Assembly (NCBI RefSeq): GCF_009017415.1
Contig: NC_092406.1
Coordinates: forward strand, 992,001-1,056,000
Direction of reading: 5' to 3'
DNA length: 64,000 nt
Origin: Aspergillus flavus
Taxonomy: Eukaryota; Ascomycota; Eurotiomycetes; Eurotiales; Aspergillaceae
In this document: piece by piece, positions 20,627 to 33,958 of the stretch
How the letters are laid out: each line of letters starts with the position of its first letter
Numbering within the stretch: position 1 is the first letter of the stretch
The notes under the pieces: generated by a model
The model's input: the letters and a program-made list of their open reading frames with translations, nothing else
The model's database searches: none
Told to the model about the DNA's origin: nothing
Made by a program: the position numbers and the translations under genes

Positions 20627-23431
20627 TCAAGGAGCCCCGACCTTGGCTTGCTCATCCCAGCCCCACTCTCGCAACAATTGCTTTACGCGATAACCAGTGG
20701 CCCAGCCAAGATCAAACTCGATGCCGCGCAGCAGTTGCAAAACCATCTCACGTTCCCGAGGCTCGGTGAGACATTGACCGCTAACGAACAATGGCTGGAG
20801 AGAGTTGATCCGGACCGAGCCTTCCGGGTGAGCCATCGAGATACCTACAATTTCACGACTATGGAATCGGATCTCGCTCTCGATGGAACGATACGAATTG
20901 AGTCGGTTGGTGATCGTACTCCGTCTACTAGTTGACTCATGAGGTTTGTTGATCAGAAGTAAGATACGGGCCATGTGGTAATGCTGCATCGCGGACGAGC
21001 AGACGGGAATGCTGTACCAGATCTCTGACAAAGCACATCCGTCACCATCACCGTCGCCGTCTTTCTGCAAAGGGTGCTCCAGCCGCGCGCAGGGCCGGAA
21101 GGTATCAGGGAGACCGTTGTACCAAACATCTAGCTCAGTTTCCAGACGATACCACCGCTCGAGTAAAACCTGCTGCGAGATACCCAGAGGCCCGGTATTG
21201 ACTGGACCGCTCCCCAACTGCAGATTGTCCCCCGAGCTGATGAAGTTGATGATCTTGGAAAGAATCCATATGAGACCGTTGCCGATGAGGTCTTCCTTCA
21301 TGACGTCATCACCCTCAGGATAACCGGCGGCGTTTGAATTACTAGGGATTATGAAGCCCATGTTGTCTATCTGAAGACCGGCTTCCGTCCAGAGTACCAG
21401 GTCATCGGTATTCAGCCTGGTGTTACACTCATTGATGACTATAGGGCGCGTGTCAGAGCCTTGACGTCACCAAGACCGCTCGAAGGTCATTCGGGATACA
21501 CTTACAGGCAGCCAGGTAATCTTGCCGGGCAAAGTTCCAAAAGGTGGCCCTTCGGGCCTTGGACAGACCGGGTCTCTTCAACGGCTGGGGCAGAGCTTCT
21601 CCGGGTGACGGGTGTTGCTCCAGTGGCATCATGCCAACCTCTGCCACATCCAACAAAGATTTAACCCCACTCAGGTGTCGATTCCACGCCGGGCCAGTGG
21701 CATCCAGGAATTCATATACAGACAAGATGGCCGTTGCCGCAAGGACTTCATCCGAGTGTACCCCATTCGAAAATCGACTCTCCGAGTAACGCCTTCGGCG
21801 CTTTCGCGGGTTATTGGGGTCATTATTCTCCGACAGTTCGGCCGCCTGCCACTGGCCAAATGCCTCGGGGGTGCTGAGCGGCGCGGGGCCTTTGTCCGGC
21901 TGTAACTCCTTCATCAGCAGCTGAATGGCTTTTTCATAATACTTTGCGCCATGCCAGATCCAGTCTACGTTCTTCGCATCCGGCCCTCGTCGCATCAGAG
22001 ACTGTGTTGAGGCGAATTCACCGGTAGGGGGCCTCGCGCCTTTGACCCGGCCCAATTGCTTCGCGGCGTACGCACACGCAGCGTATCGCAGCAGGGGATT
22101 GGACCGTGCTTTGGCCGGCACGTACGATGCAAAATATGTCCCAAGGTCGAATAAGTCCATCCTATCACCACATATTAACGGCTTTTCACGAGATCACGCG
22201 AATCCACAGAACTTACCAGAGCCCTGGCGACTCGGAGAAGTGCCTCAATAGAAACATGATCTCACGGTCGGTCTCCGCCGGTACGTCCGGTTTAGATTCA
22301 GCAGGACCCGCACCTCGCGACGCTACCGATCTCGCGGTTAGTGACGAGCTTCTACGTGCCGTTGCATTCTGCAAACTAGGGTCCGTTTGCGGGGAAAGTG
22401 ATTGAGAGGGATTTAGAAGGAAGTTGATATTATTATTGGTGCTGTTAGAGGGCGAAATCGAAACGGGTGGAGATGGTTGACCGGGTATCGGATTACATGT
22501 CGGGTTCGGCGAAGGGCCAGTCGTCACGGTCGTGGCTGGAACCGCATTAAACGCTACGCCACTGTCGGGGGTCGGTAAAGGTTGTTGGTCCATATTCAAA
22601 GAGGTATACGGTAGTTGATCGTGGATCGCTGCCGCTGATAGAGCTTTTAAACCCTGGGTCTCTCCATCCAAAGATATGGTTTGCTGAGCGTTCCAATCTC
22701 GGCTCTGTGCATTCGCGGCGAGGATAGCCGCCTCCGACTCTCCCAGGGCCGCTTCGAGGTCTTCCACATACGGATCCGAGTTGTCGACAAAGATAACTAC
22801 CGAGGTAAGTCCATCAGCCAGACCGTCTCTCGCGAACATCACCGTGCGCGCATTATTGCAGGGCTATGCAAATCGCTTTCCCGGGGAGGTGTGCCCGTAC
22901 CATGTTTTGGGATATCCAACCATACACTATCCTCATCAAAAGTGTTCTTATACGAATAGAAGCCTTTCAACGTGCCCCGCCCACCGGTAGGATCATCCGG
23001 GTCCTTATTCATCGAGGCATTTTGCTGATGGCGGAAAACGATCCCTTCGCTGGGGCGGCATTCTCTGCCGCCTTTGCGACACTGCGAACACTCGGGCTTT
23101 TGCTCATCACCTATCCATCACTTGGTCTTAGTCCTTCGCATTCCACTATCGTAACCGCTGGGAAAGACAGCGCGAACAACGTACACTTGAGTTTTCGAGT
23201 ACGACACGTCAAACTGCATGACACGGGTAGACAAGTTAGTCACTGCTCACGACGAACCGCCGAAAGATGTCGAAGAAAAGGAAATAATTTCTTTGCGTAG
23301 ACATAGTGAATGTGTAGACAGATATTGTATTGGTATAATCTATATCTTTCTTTTTTTTTCCCTTTTTTTTGTTTCTTTGTTAATTATAGACAGAAAGTTG
23401 GGGCCACGTACCAGCCTGTGCGGGATCGCAT
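20627..23431 (-). CDS. Zn2Cys6 transcription factor with fungal_trans_2 domain
   Basis: Six exons join in frame to 768 residues: 23412-23431, 23185-23213, 22901-23110, 22217-22796, 21506-22161 and 20627-21438. The zinc cluster is perfect: cysteines 7, 10, 17, 24, 27 and 34. It is split over three exons, the middle one only 29 bases, with introns at 23214-23411 (198 bp) and 23111-23184. A V-I-F-V-D-N-S-D-P-Y-V-E-D motif and a serine/proline/asparagine-rich linker follow, then the helical regulatory domain (D-L-F-D-L-G-T-Y-F-A, L-L-D-V-A-E-V-G, W-N-F-A-R-Q-D-Y-L-A-A). This is the layout of fungal ARCA-like regulators. The gene should act in the nucleus. Target pathway cannot be read from the sequence. 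The gene looks intact. Confidence 0.85.
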
Positions 23432-25183
23432 ACCGGATGGTAACGTCGACGGTGAAGGTGCAGCATCCGAATAGCGGGTGTGGACCAACAATATAACCGG
23501 GGAAAGAATAGCTTTGATACCGTCGAAGGAGATTCACTAGTCCCAAACCGTACTCGCTGAGCAGATACTAAATTCGGAAAGGGGATGTCACGAAGGGCTG
23601 GAACTTGGAAGGGGATATGAAAGGGGGAGTTCAGGCGAGGGAAGTGAAGAGAAGGAACGGAAAGAATGTTTCGTAGGTAATTGACGACCGGCAATAATGG
23701 ATGCGTTCCGTCCTAGGTGAACCTTCGCCCAGGAAAGGAGATCCATTCCGTAATTTTTTCCTTTTCCCCCATTTGCGACTTGGCGACAAGCGAAGCGGAA
23801 AAAGGCAGGAAAAAGAAAAAAAAAAAAAAAAAGGAAAAAAGAAAGAAAATGGACAAAAGAGAAAGCGGGGAGTGGAAACGAGCCACCCAAATGGGGACTC
23901 ACTAGGCAGGAAACAGTCTAGACCGGATCCTCATCGGCGATTCACATTGGCAGGGAGGCCGGAGTTTGTATTCCTCCGGCGTTGGTGGTGTGGTCGCTGC
24001 GGCCTTGCGGGGGAGCGAAGTTGAGGGGGAAAATGTAGGAGTTGGGGTTCTTTTGGAGCTGGGGATGAGCTGAACCTTACCATACCCAGTACGGTACAGA
24101 CCTAGTACGTCGCCTGTACGGTCCATTCGATCCATCCCATGATATACCTTATTGGATACATCTAATATTGACTCGATCGGCAATCTTCTCTCTCGTTTCC
24201 TTCGAGATTGACAGTCGATGAAAAATTCAATTCTAAAACCCAAAGCTCCCCACGCACCCTCTCCACCGCTGCCGTAATTTCCCTTCAATCTTGTTCCATT
24301 TTGGCATGTTCCCTTCCCAGCGATCATTCCATAGTGGATCAGTCCCGAGTAATTTCTCACTGGTTTAGCCGCCAACCCCGTCCACTGACAAGCGCGAATG
24401 ACGCCCCAAACGATGCCACGATACCCTAACCACGGATACATAGTCCAGACGGTCGCTTCCGTTTCTTTAGTTCCTCGTTACTCTGTACTAGTAAAACAGT
24501 CGCCAACACCCCGCCTGTCTCATTCGATCCTGTATGCACCATGACCTCACGATCAGCGTGTTCACACGATGCCATGGTGGATTGACCATCAAAAGTAAGA
24601 TCATCGACCAATGTCATTGGTACAACATGAGGACTGTGTGTCGCTTCAACCGTTCTTCCGCCAATCTCATCCCACGCTAGATCCAACAACCCGAGCGCGG
24701 CTCCACTTTTTTTACTTAGTACTATCTCCTGCTGTCTCGGAGAAAAACAGCGAACCCAGCCAGTGGCCAAAGTAGATCCTATTTGCAGAAAACGAGCATG
24801 ATTGTCATTACCGCGATCTCGCGCGGGAGCTATGTACATCGCCTCCTGGTGTCAGGGAAAGACTATGGTACAAACATCAACAACAAGGGGGTTCATGAAA
24901 AGAAACGACGCGGCCGACCAAGGTTTATATAGACAAGTCCAGGTCGGGTCAAAGGTAGAGATCAAACACGCGAGGATGTCGAAGCACCTCGAGGCAAAAG
25001 AAGTGAACAGCGCATCGTCCGGGATAACCCGGAGAGGTAAAACTAGAATAGTAGAGATGCAAAACGTAAAACAGGATTAAATTACGGGTATAAGACGGTT
25101 TTCTGCCCAAGAACGCCGGTCTGAGTGGTCAAAAAGAAGTCCAATTTAGATGCGATGCGATGGACGGATCGGCACTCAGGCGT
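23432..25183. other. 5' flank of the regulator gene, no gene supported
   Basis: Read in gene orientation, this is a long upstream region with pyrimidine-rich tracts, including the homopolymer run listed separately. Minus-strand frames at 23902-24441 and 24426-24839 (179 and 137 codons) have no recognisable motif, so they may be chance or lineage-specific. Confidence 0.4.
23810..23848. repeat. Adenine-rich homopolymer tract
   Basis: About 40 bases are almost purely A with a few G. On the transcribed strand of the regulator gene this is a T-rich upstream tract, a feature often found in fungal promoters. Confidence 0.8.
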
Positions 25184-28100
25184 TCAGATCGCCGGCGTGC
25201 CCGGGTTCGGTGATTTCAGAGTGCTGAACAGGTACTCCGGAGGCAGCCGCCGCATGCTCGAAGGCCGATCGGTCCCGTACGCCTGCGGTCCCGGCATGTA
25301 GCCCTGACGACGCCGCTGGATCTTATTGAAGATAACCCCGGCGATGACAATCAAGAACACAGCGCCAAGTGCACAGCAGAATGAGATTAAGACAACAATC
25401 CCGTTGGAGTGGTGGTTCCCAACTGCACAGGTTAGTAATCGAAAGCACATAATTGTCTAGATGAGACAGAAAAGGAAAAGCTTACCTTCGCTACTGTAGG
25501 GATTATCGTTCTCGTAAAATAGTTGAGCCATGCTGCCTGGTTGGCCATCTGCATTCGAGCTAAGCATAAATGGGGTCAACTCGGTTCCGTTGAAGAGCGC
25601 TGCGGACGCATTCCCAAAGTCAGGGATCACTAATTGGCCAGTGACTAGAAGAACTTGGTCGTTATGTAGAACGTCGACCCCAGAATGATCTTTCGTGAGG
25701 GATAGTACTTCAAGGTTCCGAATCGTGGTACCCTGGTCAAAGAGATCGCCAGGATATTGAAATTTTGATCCGTCATAGTTGGCAAGGTAACTGGAGCCGT
25801 TCTTCGAAACCCCTGCCAGCCAGAATGTGGACACGTCCACGCTAGCAGGAGTGAAAGCAGTCACGGTTCCCGGGAGATCAGATGCAGAGGTCCAGGATTC
25901 CCAAGTCTGCTGCTTTGGGGTGTACGTTGCGATCGCAGAACTATTCCCGTCGACGGTGAGGTTGCCGATTGCCAACAGTTTCTTATTGGAGATCCACTTT
26001 AGTGCCAACACCTTACCAGATAGTATACCAGGTCTGTTCCACTGTTGGTCGGCAGCGTCCCAAAAACAGACCCCCGGGCAAGGAAGGGCTCCAGCCTTCT
26101 CGAACTGGCCCCCGAAATAGATCTCGTCAGAGTCAGGACGAGCAGCGATTGAATTGACGGTGGCTGCATCGCCTGTGAATCGTGGAGGCTGTTTCCGAGC
26201 GATGGTCCCATTTTCAAGGTCATATACGACAAACCCATTCAGGATATAGTCTTCGAAAGTGCCAGAGACATTTCCGCCCGCGTACAGTTTGTCCTTCCAG
26301 GCAGTCAGAGCCAAGAACGTCGAGTTGTTGTCAATATCAGTGCCCAGACCCTTGACGGTACCCGCCTTGCCGTCAAGCAGGGCAAGATTCTTCACAGAAG
26401 ATCCGTCAGTGCCCGTAGTTGTAAAGTGACCTCCTACAATGGTGAGGTTGCGGTTGGACTTCGTTTCATAAATCCCAGTGTAAGTTTCTCCAGTGAAATT
26501 GGCGTTCGCGAACAGCGGCTTGATGCTCAGCGGACCCTCATGGAGGAGAGCCGCAGCACCAGCTGCGGCAATCCCTGCGGATGAGAGAGTCCCAGCAATG
26601 ACAGTAGTGTTATCAACCTTGGTGCAAGCTGACAACTGCCCTGCGAAGGCCATCTGGGTGACGTTCAGATTCTGTAGCCAATTCTTCTTTGACGGAACCC
26701 ATATCGCGAAGCCGGTAACGTTAACCAAGGTATTGTCGTCGAAGGCGAGCAACTGATCGAAATCGCCGGTCACGCCGATGGTCGTCTCGTTGATTTCCGT
26801 GGAGACGTTGAGCGTAAGTGAGGTGACCTTGTGGACAGGCCCATTGACACCGCCACCCAGCGCTGTCCAAGCTTTAGAGCCGAAAGAATAAGCTGCGACA
26901 TGTTTCAAATCGCTATTGCTACGGTCAGAAGTATCGGTGAAGTTGCCACCAACATACAGAATATCATCCAATACCGTCATCGACGACACTTCCGAGTTCA
27001 ACCCACCTTGCTGCAAGCCCGTCGCGTTTGTCTCGCCCTTCAGGGACAGGATGTTTTTGAACCCCGAGCTCGAGAAGTTTCCACCAGCATACATCACGCC
27101 GTCATGGATAGCTAAGCTTCGTATGGTGGCATCCTCGTCCAATTGAAGCCCAGCTCGGTTAACCGCAGACTCGGTAAAATTGGAGCTGGTAGTTTTCGCA
27201 GAGGGGTCAAAGTCATACAGGCCGTTCAACTCCCCATCTAGCCCTTCCGATGCCCGGATAAGCGCAAACTTGACTCTAGAGGCGACAATGGTTACATCAC
27301 CCTGGCCTGCTACCGGAGTTAAGGTTACGCTGGGCCGGAAAGAGCCATCACTGGAATCCACATGACCGGTGTAGAGGGTGTCATACTTGTCGTTCAAGTT
27401 TGTCTGATGGATCGTCATTTGGATAGGCTCTGCCGATTTGCTGTTACTTTTGAGGGTGGCAGTTACGTTGACCACACCACGCGAGCCACAAGTGCCGTCC
27501 TGTGTGCATCCGGGGGTGTAAACAACAACGGAATAGTTTCCTGACTGTTTGACGTCCGGCTCAAAGACAACAGAAGTATCGGATGCAGTAGAGTCGTTGA
27601 TATTCGCTGTCAGATAGTCGGATTGGCTCTGACCCGATTCAGTTGTAGTCCAAGACCCTGTCTGGGTCGCCTTAGATGGGTATTTGAGGTCAGCACATGT
27701 AGGTTCGTTGAAATCATTGATCGCATAGGCGAAAATATCTTGATGAATTGTTAGCAGTCAGGAACTTCAACTGGACCAAGTACGATCAATCAACGTACCG
27801 TTCTGCACGAGCTGTATTCCATTGAGACCAGCGCCATCTCCATACCAGGAATGGACTTCTAACTGGAATCCCTTCATGCCAACACTGTTCACGAATTCGA
27901 ATTCTCGATATTTCTCGTCTGTGCTGTTAGAGAGCGAGCAGTCCTGGTCGCAGTAGACATCTTTCGCAGTATCTGGGTCGGTATAGGTCAGGTTCATAAT
28001 GCCATTATCCGGTAGCCGTCTCAGCAAAAAGGTCTTGGTGCCTCTCCCCTCGAAGTGGGTGTTGTATATACGGATCTTTGTCGGGTTGTATCCGAATCGC

Positions 28101-28948
28101 ATGTCGGCACGCCAGAAACCGGGGGAGTTGTCCTCCAACAGCCATGTTTTTCCTTCGCCATCTTCCCCGCTTGTCTGGCAGATGATGTTTCGAGGATCAC
28201 TATAACCACTTCTGCTGGACACCGCGTCGGAGGAAATCGTAGCGTTCTGAAGATTGATGATTTGCTGGTTTTTCTTAGACGAGGTCGAGTTGCCGATGCC
28301 GTCGAACGAACCGCCGAAGATAATATGATCGTCGCTCTTCAAGATCGAGGTAACGGGGCCGTTAAATCCACCAAAAACCAAGCTCTTCCAGCCTTCATTG
28401 CCAACCCACGCTACGGCATTCGATGTATTTTCGTATTTGAAATCCCCGCCAACATACACGCTATTCGTATCCTTGTCGCACAACACCGCAGAAACAGACC
28501 CCGACAGACCGGGTAAAGCCGTCACTTTCTTCGTCTCGGGGTCGAACAACGCTGCGCCTTGGGTTTCGACTCCTCCGAGGCTTGTAAAATTTCCGCCGAC
28601 AAAAATCCCAGCGTACGTTCCATCCTTCTGCGTAAACGGGCACATTGAACGAATATAAGCATCGGAGGTTGACAGCGTCGTTAGGATGCCATCCGGGAGC
28701 GGCGTCAGGATGGATTGGGAGCCATTGTTCACCGAGGCCGTCTCCGACTGTTCCTTGTACGAGTAAAACGAGACCGCATCGAAGTCTCCGGTAAGGGCGA
28801 CCCGTCCTAGAGGGCTCAGTTCCAGGTCGGGTTGTGCGACCGGTGTAAACGATAGTCCCGAGGCGGGGGACAATTGAAGTAGAGAGCCCAAGTAGAGGGC
28901 TGTCGACAAGCCAGCCGTCGCAGGCCTAAACAGTGAGGGGTTCCTCAT
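25184..28948 (-). CDS. rax2: Rax2-type cortical polarity marker
   Basis: Three exons (27799-28948, 25486-27738, 25184-25422) give 1213 residues, the usual Rax2 size. There is an N-terminal signal segment, then many beta-propeller-like repeats with the signature Y-V-G-G-N-F or F-G-G-S-F-D-G-I-G and L-Y-A-G-G-N, a middle domain containing C-A-D-L and P-G-C-T-Q-D-G-T-C, numerous N-x-S/T glycosylation sites, and one membrane helix near the C-terminus (I-V-V-L-I-S-F-C-C-A-L-G-A-V-F-L-I-V-I-A) followed by a short basic tail (R-R-R-Q-G-Y). Rax2 is a type I membrane glycoprotein at growth sites that marks the cortex for polarised growth and septation, acting with Rax1 and Bud-type GTPase modules. Introns of 60 and 63 bp keep frame. 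The gene looks intact. Confidence 0.93.
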
Positions 28949-31893
28949 TGTCCAGGAGCGCGACGACAGGCTGCACTATAGGGTCGCTAGATGGTTAGGG
29001 TTTTGAGATGTCCTTGCCCAGCGATGAAGAAAAGAGGGGAATAAGCAGAACGATCGGACGATATTAAATGGTCTATTTTTATGGGGGGTCGATGTATCAA
29101 CACGAGGCACGCGAATAATGCTAGAAAAGGAGTCGAGAAAGGAATGTGGTCTGAGAACACCGAAAAACCAAAAACATCAAGAAAACAGACAAGGGGGAAG
29201 GTAATGAACGAATGAAGCTCTCCGTTTTGATTTAAAACTGAAGAGTTTCAGGAATGGGCAGGACAAGAAAAGGAAGAATAATGAATAATAAGGAATGACC
29301 AAGGATTAACGAATGACTTAGTGAGGGTGGAAAATGGGTCAAAAGAGTGACATGGCAAGGGCAAATAATAGGTTGTTTGTTCTCCTTGCGTGTGGTTTTT
29401 CAGGAACCTTCAGTTCAGTACGAAGAACAGTCAGCTTAGGCCTTGGAGCACGTCCGGTATTTTTGTTTTAATTTCTCTTCCCTTCATTCCTTTCGGGTAC
29501 GAGAGGACGCCTTAAACTCTTTCGGGGTGGCGGGTGGGAAATGACACGGAAAGTGCGTGGTGTTTGTGTGGTCTTGGGCGCAGACTAGTGGAGGTTTATT
29601 TATAGCTAATTTGTTCCAGATCCTTAAAAAGAGATTGAATTGATTCTGCCTGTTGCTGTCGGTCCACTTCCTCTCTCCACCCTTAAAACTCTCATATTGT
29701 CCCAAGGATCTATCCGTACTATCCGACAAAGATAACTAGTTTGCCAAAGAACGGTTCATCTGATTTAATTTAATTTTTCCATGGCAATAAAGCCAAGCTC
29801 TACTAACGATCGTTAAAGACTCCAAGGGTAGAAACTAAGGAGGAACTATCTAACCGTCTATCGTTGCAGGTGTCGCCCTAAACTGGAAGAGTGAGTGGGC
29901 ACTATGAAATCTTGGCTAATGACTACCTTGAAATTAAAATAAGCAAAAGCTCTCCACTTGAAGATGGAAGATGAAGTACTCTCCTGACATCATGTCGGTA
30001 GCTATTGTATATTTATAGTTGTGCTTGAGGAGTAAGGAGCCGAGTCTTGTTTGTATTTTTCCCTTAACGGATATTAGCTGCTAGGCAAACTTGAAGAGAT
30101 ATCACGTTACTTCGACCTCGCACCGGTGACATAAATAAAATCACCTCAAAGAGGTCAACGAACATGACTTCAGACGAACTAATACCTACAGTCAGGGTGG
30201 TTGTTGTCAATGTTGCAAATCACCATAAGTAATCAAACTATTCATATGAAAGGGTCGCACATGACATGTTCAACCCTTTGGGTGCACATATATATGTAGC
30301 GATGCATGTATACCATGCATAATAGCCCAATTGATGCTCTATGCGATGTGCTTCCAACAGATGCACACTTCATGTGGCTTTCTCGAGGAGGTTAGCAACC
30401 CGCCACAAGTTGTAAGAGCACGACACAGCCAAGTACTCAACCAGCCCTTCATGCCACTGTTCCACGGACTCGTACTTCATGCAGCACTTAAGTAGAAGCT
30501 CCTCTTCTGTCATCCCTGTAGCACTTTCAACTTCGAATTTCCAAGCAACTAACCACCTGGAATATGTACATACTCTGTATGGTGTACGGAGTATGTAGTG
30601 AGCATTTAGTAGGAGATACTAATAATAGGGTATGTGATGCAGTGTACATACGTACTCCGTACCCACCACCAACAATCAATGGCCATGCCTTCGGCAGTCA
30701 CACAGACTATCCACTTTTGCCGATACCTATGATGGACTCATTAATTCTCGTACCCTATAGTGGCTCGCTAACAGAGATTACTCGCATATGATGGAAATGA
30801 ATCTAAGAGGCATGTGGTTATACCAACAAGGACTTGGCATTAGATACCCTAAAGCGCTGTCCGAACAGTTGTGCACCTGCGAGATACGCATTCCGCAGTC
30901 TCAAGAGACGATGACATATTACCAAGCCTCAACCCAAAATAATGGGAAGAATAGGTTTCCTTGCTACACAAGCGCCTATCGGGATGCGCTAAGATCGCAG
31001 TTCATTAACCAAAAGTGGTTCAACGTCCACGAAACCTACATTACATATCAGGCGAGCTCCGCCACACTACAACCTACCAATGAGTAAAATTAACTTGAAC
31101 CATTATATAATAGGTAGAGCAGGTCTATTGTGTTTCACATGTTCCACGATCTCACTATCTTTACTTTCTTCGTTGAACTAGCAGTCACACCAACTGTAAG
31201 ATTGATTCGCTAGATTAAGACGTAGTCACTGGGGCATGATGATATCGAAGAGCTATTAAGAGGTACAATTGAAAATTGCGGTGTCCATATCTGAAAGCCG
31301 GTAGAAAGCAAGACTCGATACTAGTTATACACTTACAAGAAGGTATGAAGAGTCTGTCATTGGCCAGTGTGAACCCCAGGAAATAATCTACCAAAGATAT
31401 ATTGAAGGAATACAGACAGTGTCTAGGGTTAGTAGTTCAGCTTGAGTACTAAGCCGTACACGACATAGAATTACAAGTCGTAAATCCATCATGATGAGTG
31501 ATATCAGATTAGGCAGTTCGAATCACTGATACTGAAACTTGTCGCACATACTACTACTATACCTGGTCCAGTTGGGTAAGTCTGCCTGAGGCACCAGTAG
31601 AAGCGGCTATCTGGCCGGCCGCCAATCTACTTTCCCTATCTTGGACTAGTGTCTTGCCGCACCGCGTATGAACCATCGACAGCCGCGCGCAACGCGAGAC
31701 TCCAGAAAAAAGGTTATATTAGAGCTCATTAGGTGATAGCCCTCCTGTCATTTTATCGCTGGACAAACACCGATACCATACAATCTCCCCTATCCTTTAT
31801 TTAATCTTTGTCGCTGCATCCAGGTGATCTCAGCACAATAATCGCAACTCATACAGGACACCCTTAACTGGACGTCTTGAAAGCTTCTCCAAA
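28949..31893. other. Long divergent intergenic region
   Basis: This nearly 3-kb region holds the upstream regions of Rax2 (minus) and Pob3 (plus). A near-perfect hairpin lies at 30567-30597. A coding-like frame of 47 codons on the minus strand at 30370-30513 has no recognised family. The plus-strand frame 30788-31087 has no motif. Confidence 0.45.
30567..30597. repeat. 13-bp inverted repeat around TACTCCGTA-type motif
   Basis: Arms 30567-30579 and 30585-30597 pair with one mismatch around a five-base loop. A third, single arm (TACGTACTCCGTAC) lies at about 30649-30662. Confidence 0.7.
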
Positions 31894-33958
31894 ATGTGAG
31901 GCTTCTCCGCAATAGTTGCCATTTGTCCATTACTCTAATGTTCTTTTCAGGGAGAGCTTCGATAATATCTACCTCGACCTCTCCAAGCAGCCCGGAAAGT
32001 GCAAACTTGCGGAAAGTGGCCTGGGATGGAAACCTTCTGGTGGAGGCGAGACTTTCACCCTCGATAGCAGCAATGTCGGCGCAGCCCAATGGAGTCGAGC
32101 GGCAAAGGGATTCGAACTGAAAATCTTGTCGCGCTCGTCGGGTGTTATCCAACTGGATGGCTTCGATCAAGAGGTACGCCCCCTGTTATATGTTTATGAG
32201 TATGGCTGTCTGACTTTGGTCCGTCTTCTATCAGGATTTCGAGCGATTAAGCAAGGCCTTCAAGATTTGGTATGGAATAAACGTGGAAAGTAGGGAGCAC
32301 GCTCTCCGGGGTTGGAACTGGGGCAAGGCAGAATTCACCAAGGCTGAGCTATCTTTCAACGTCCAAAACCGACCTGCGTTCGAAGTCCCTTATTCCGAAA
32401 TCTCGAACACGAACCTTGCAGGAAAGAATGAAGTCGCTGTCGAACTCGCTCTTAACACCGATGGCGCCGATGCCAATGCCCAGCCAGCCGGTAGCACCAA
32501 GAACCGTGGCCGGAAGGCCGCTTCGGGCCCTGATGAATTGGTCGAGATGCGCTTTTATATCCCTGGAACAGTAATGAAGACAGAGAAGGGCATCAAGGAA
32601 GAGAATGGCGAAGAAGAAAACGGCGAGGAAGAGGAGGAAGGCGAAGAACAGAATGCGGCCAACCTTTTCTACGAGATGCTCATGGAAAAAGCAGAGATTG
32701 GAGATGTGGCTGGCGATACGTTTGCTACTTTCCTCGATGTTCTTCATCTTACGCCCAGGTACGTCTACTTTAGCTCTCATCACACCAGTGCAGCATTAAC
32801 CTGTGTTTCAGAGGTCGTTTCGATATCGACATGTACGAGTCTTCCTTCCGACTACGTGGCAAAACCTACGATTACAAGATTCAGTACTCTTCTATCAAGA
32901 AATTCTTCTTGCTTCCCAAGAATGACGATACACATACGCTCATTGTTCTTGGACTCGACCCCCCTCTGCGACAGGGCCAAACTCGGTACCCATTCCTGGT
33001 TATGCAATTGAAGCTGGACGAAGAAATTAGCCTTGAGCTTAACATGACAGAGTAAGTGATGCTCGACGGTATTCTCTCCCCCGGGCTTTCTAACATGGTA
33101 TGCAGTGAATTGATGGAGACTCGCTACAAGGACAAGTTGGAGCCTCGTTATGAGGAACCGATTCATCAGGTCGTAACCAAGATCTTCCGCGGTCTTTCGG
33201 GCAAGAAGGTCATTATGCCATCGAAGGACTTTGTCAGGTTTGTCATAATCTATTCACAATCCGTATGATGGCACACAAATGCTGACATCGATGCGTAGCC
33301 ATCATGGTCACAGTGGGGTTAAATGCTCTATTAAGGCCAACGAAGGTCTTTTGTACTTCTTGGACAAGAGCCTAATCTTCGTCCCGAAGCCTGCTACGTA
33401 CATTCAGGTCGAGAACATTGCCATTATCACGATGTCCCGTGTCGGTGGTGCCGTGTCGGCCAGCAGAACCTTCGATATCACAGTCAGTCTGAAGGCTGGC
33501 ATGGGAGAGCATCAATTTAGTAACATTAACCGGTACGTGTCCAAGTGCAGATGGTTCGAGGTGTTGTATTGAAGCTAACTCGGCCCAGTGAGGAACAACA
33601 ACCTCTCGAGGAATTCTTCAAAGCGAAGAACATCCGATTCAAGAACGAAATGTCTGACGACGCTGGGGCTCTACTTGCTGCCGCCCTTGACAACGACGTT
33701 ATGGGTTCCAGCGATGACGAGGGCGTACGTGCCGATCGTGGATCGGCTGACGAGGATGAGGAATCTATCGACGAGGACTTCCAGGCCGAGTCCGAGTCTG
33801 ACGTTGCAGAAGAGTACGACTCGGCCCATGAAAGCAGTGGCAGCGGGAGCGACGCCGAAATGAACGACGCTTCCGATGGCGGCGGCGACGACGATGATGA
33901 GGATGTAGATATGTCGGAAGAGGAACGGCCCAAGAAGAAATCTAAGGTTGGGAAATAA
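31894..33958 (+). CDS. pob3: FACT complex subunit Pob3 (SSRP1)
   Basis: Seven exons join in frame to 574 residues: 31894-31895, 31951-32173, 32235-32758, 32812-33051, 33106-33237, 33299-33532 and 33589-33958. The first intron splits the start codon (AT/G). The protein opens with the Pob3 N-terminus M-E-S-F-D-N-I-Y-L-D and G-L-G-W-K-P-S-G-G-G, then I-W-Y-G-I-N and the tandem PH-like domains (F-R-L-R-G-K-T-Y-D-Y-K-I, R-Y-P-F-L-V-M-Q). A very acidic tail of D/E/S residues precedes a basic end, K-K-K-S-K-V-G-K. As in other fungi, there is no HMG box. It acts in the nucleus with Spt16 to loosen and restore nucleosomes during transcription and replication. An acidic insert (E-E-N-G-E-E repeats) sits near residue 190. 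The gene looks intact. Confidence 0.94.

Noticed and set aside
24426..24839. 137-codon minus-strand frame upstream of the regulator
   Set aside because: No recognisable motif, no splice partners and no composition shift; possibly lineage-specific but not supportable.
32349..32783. Antisense frame over pob3
   Set aside because: It is a shadow of the acidic-repeat region of a well-supported gene.
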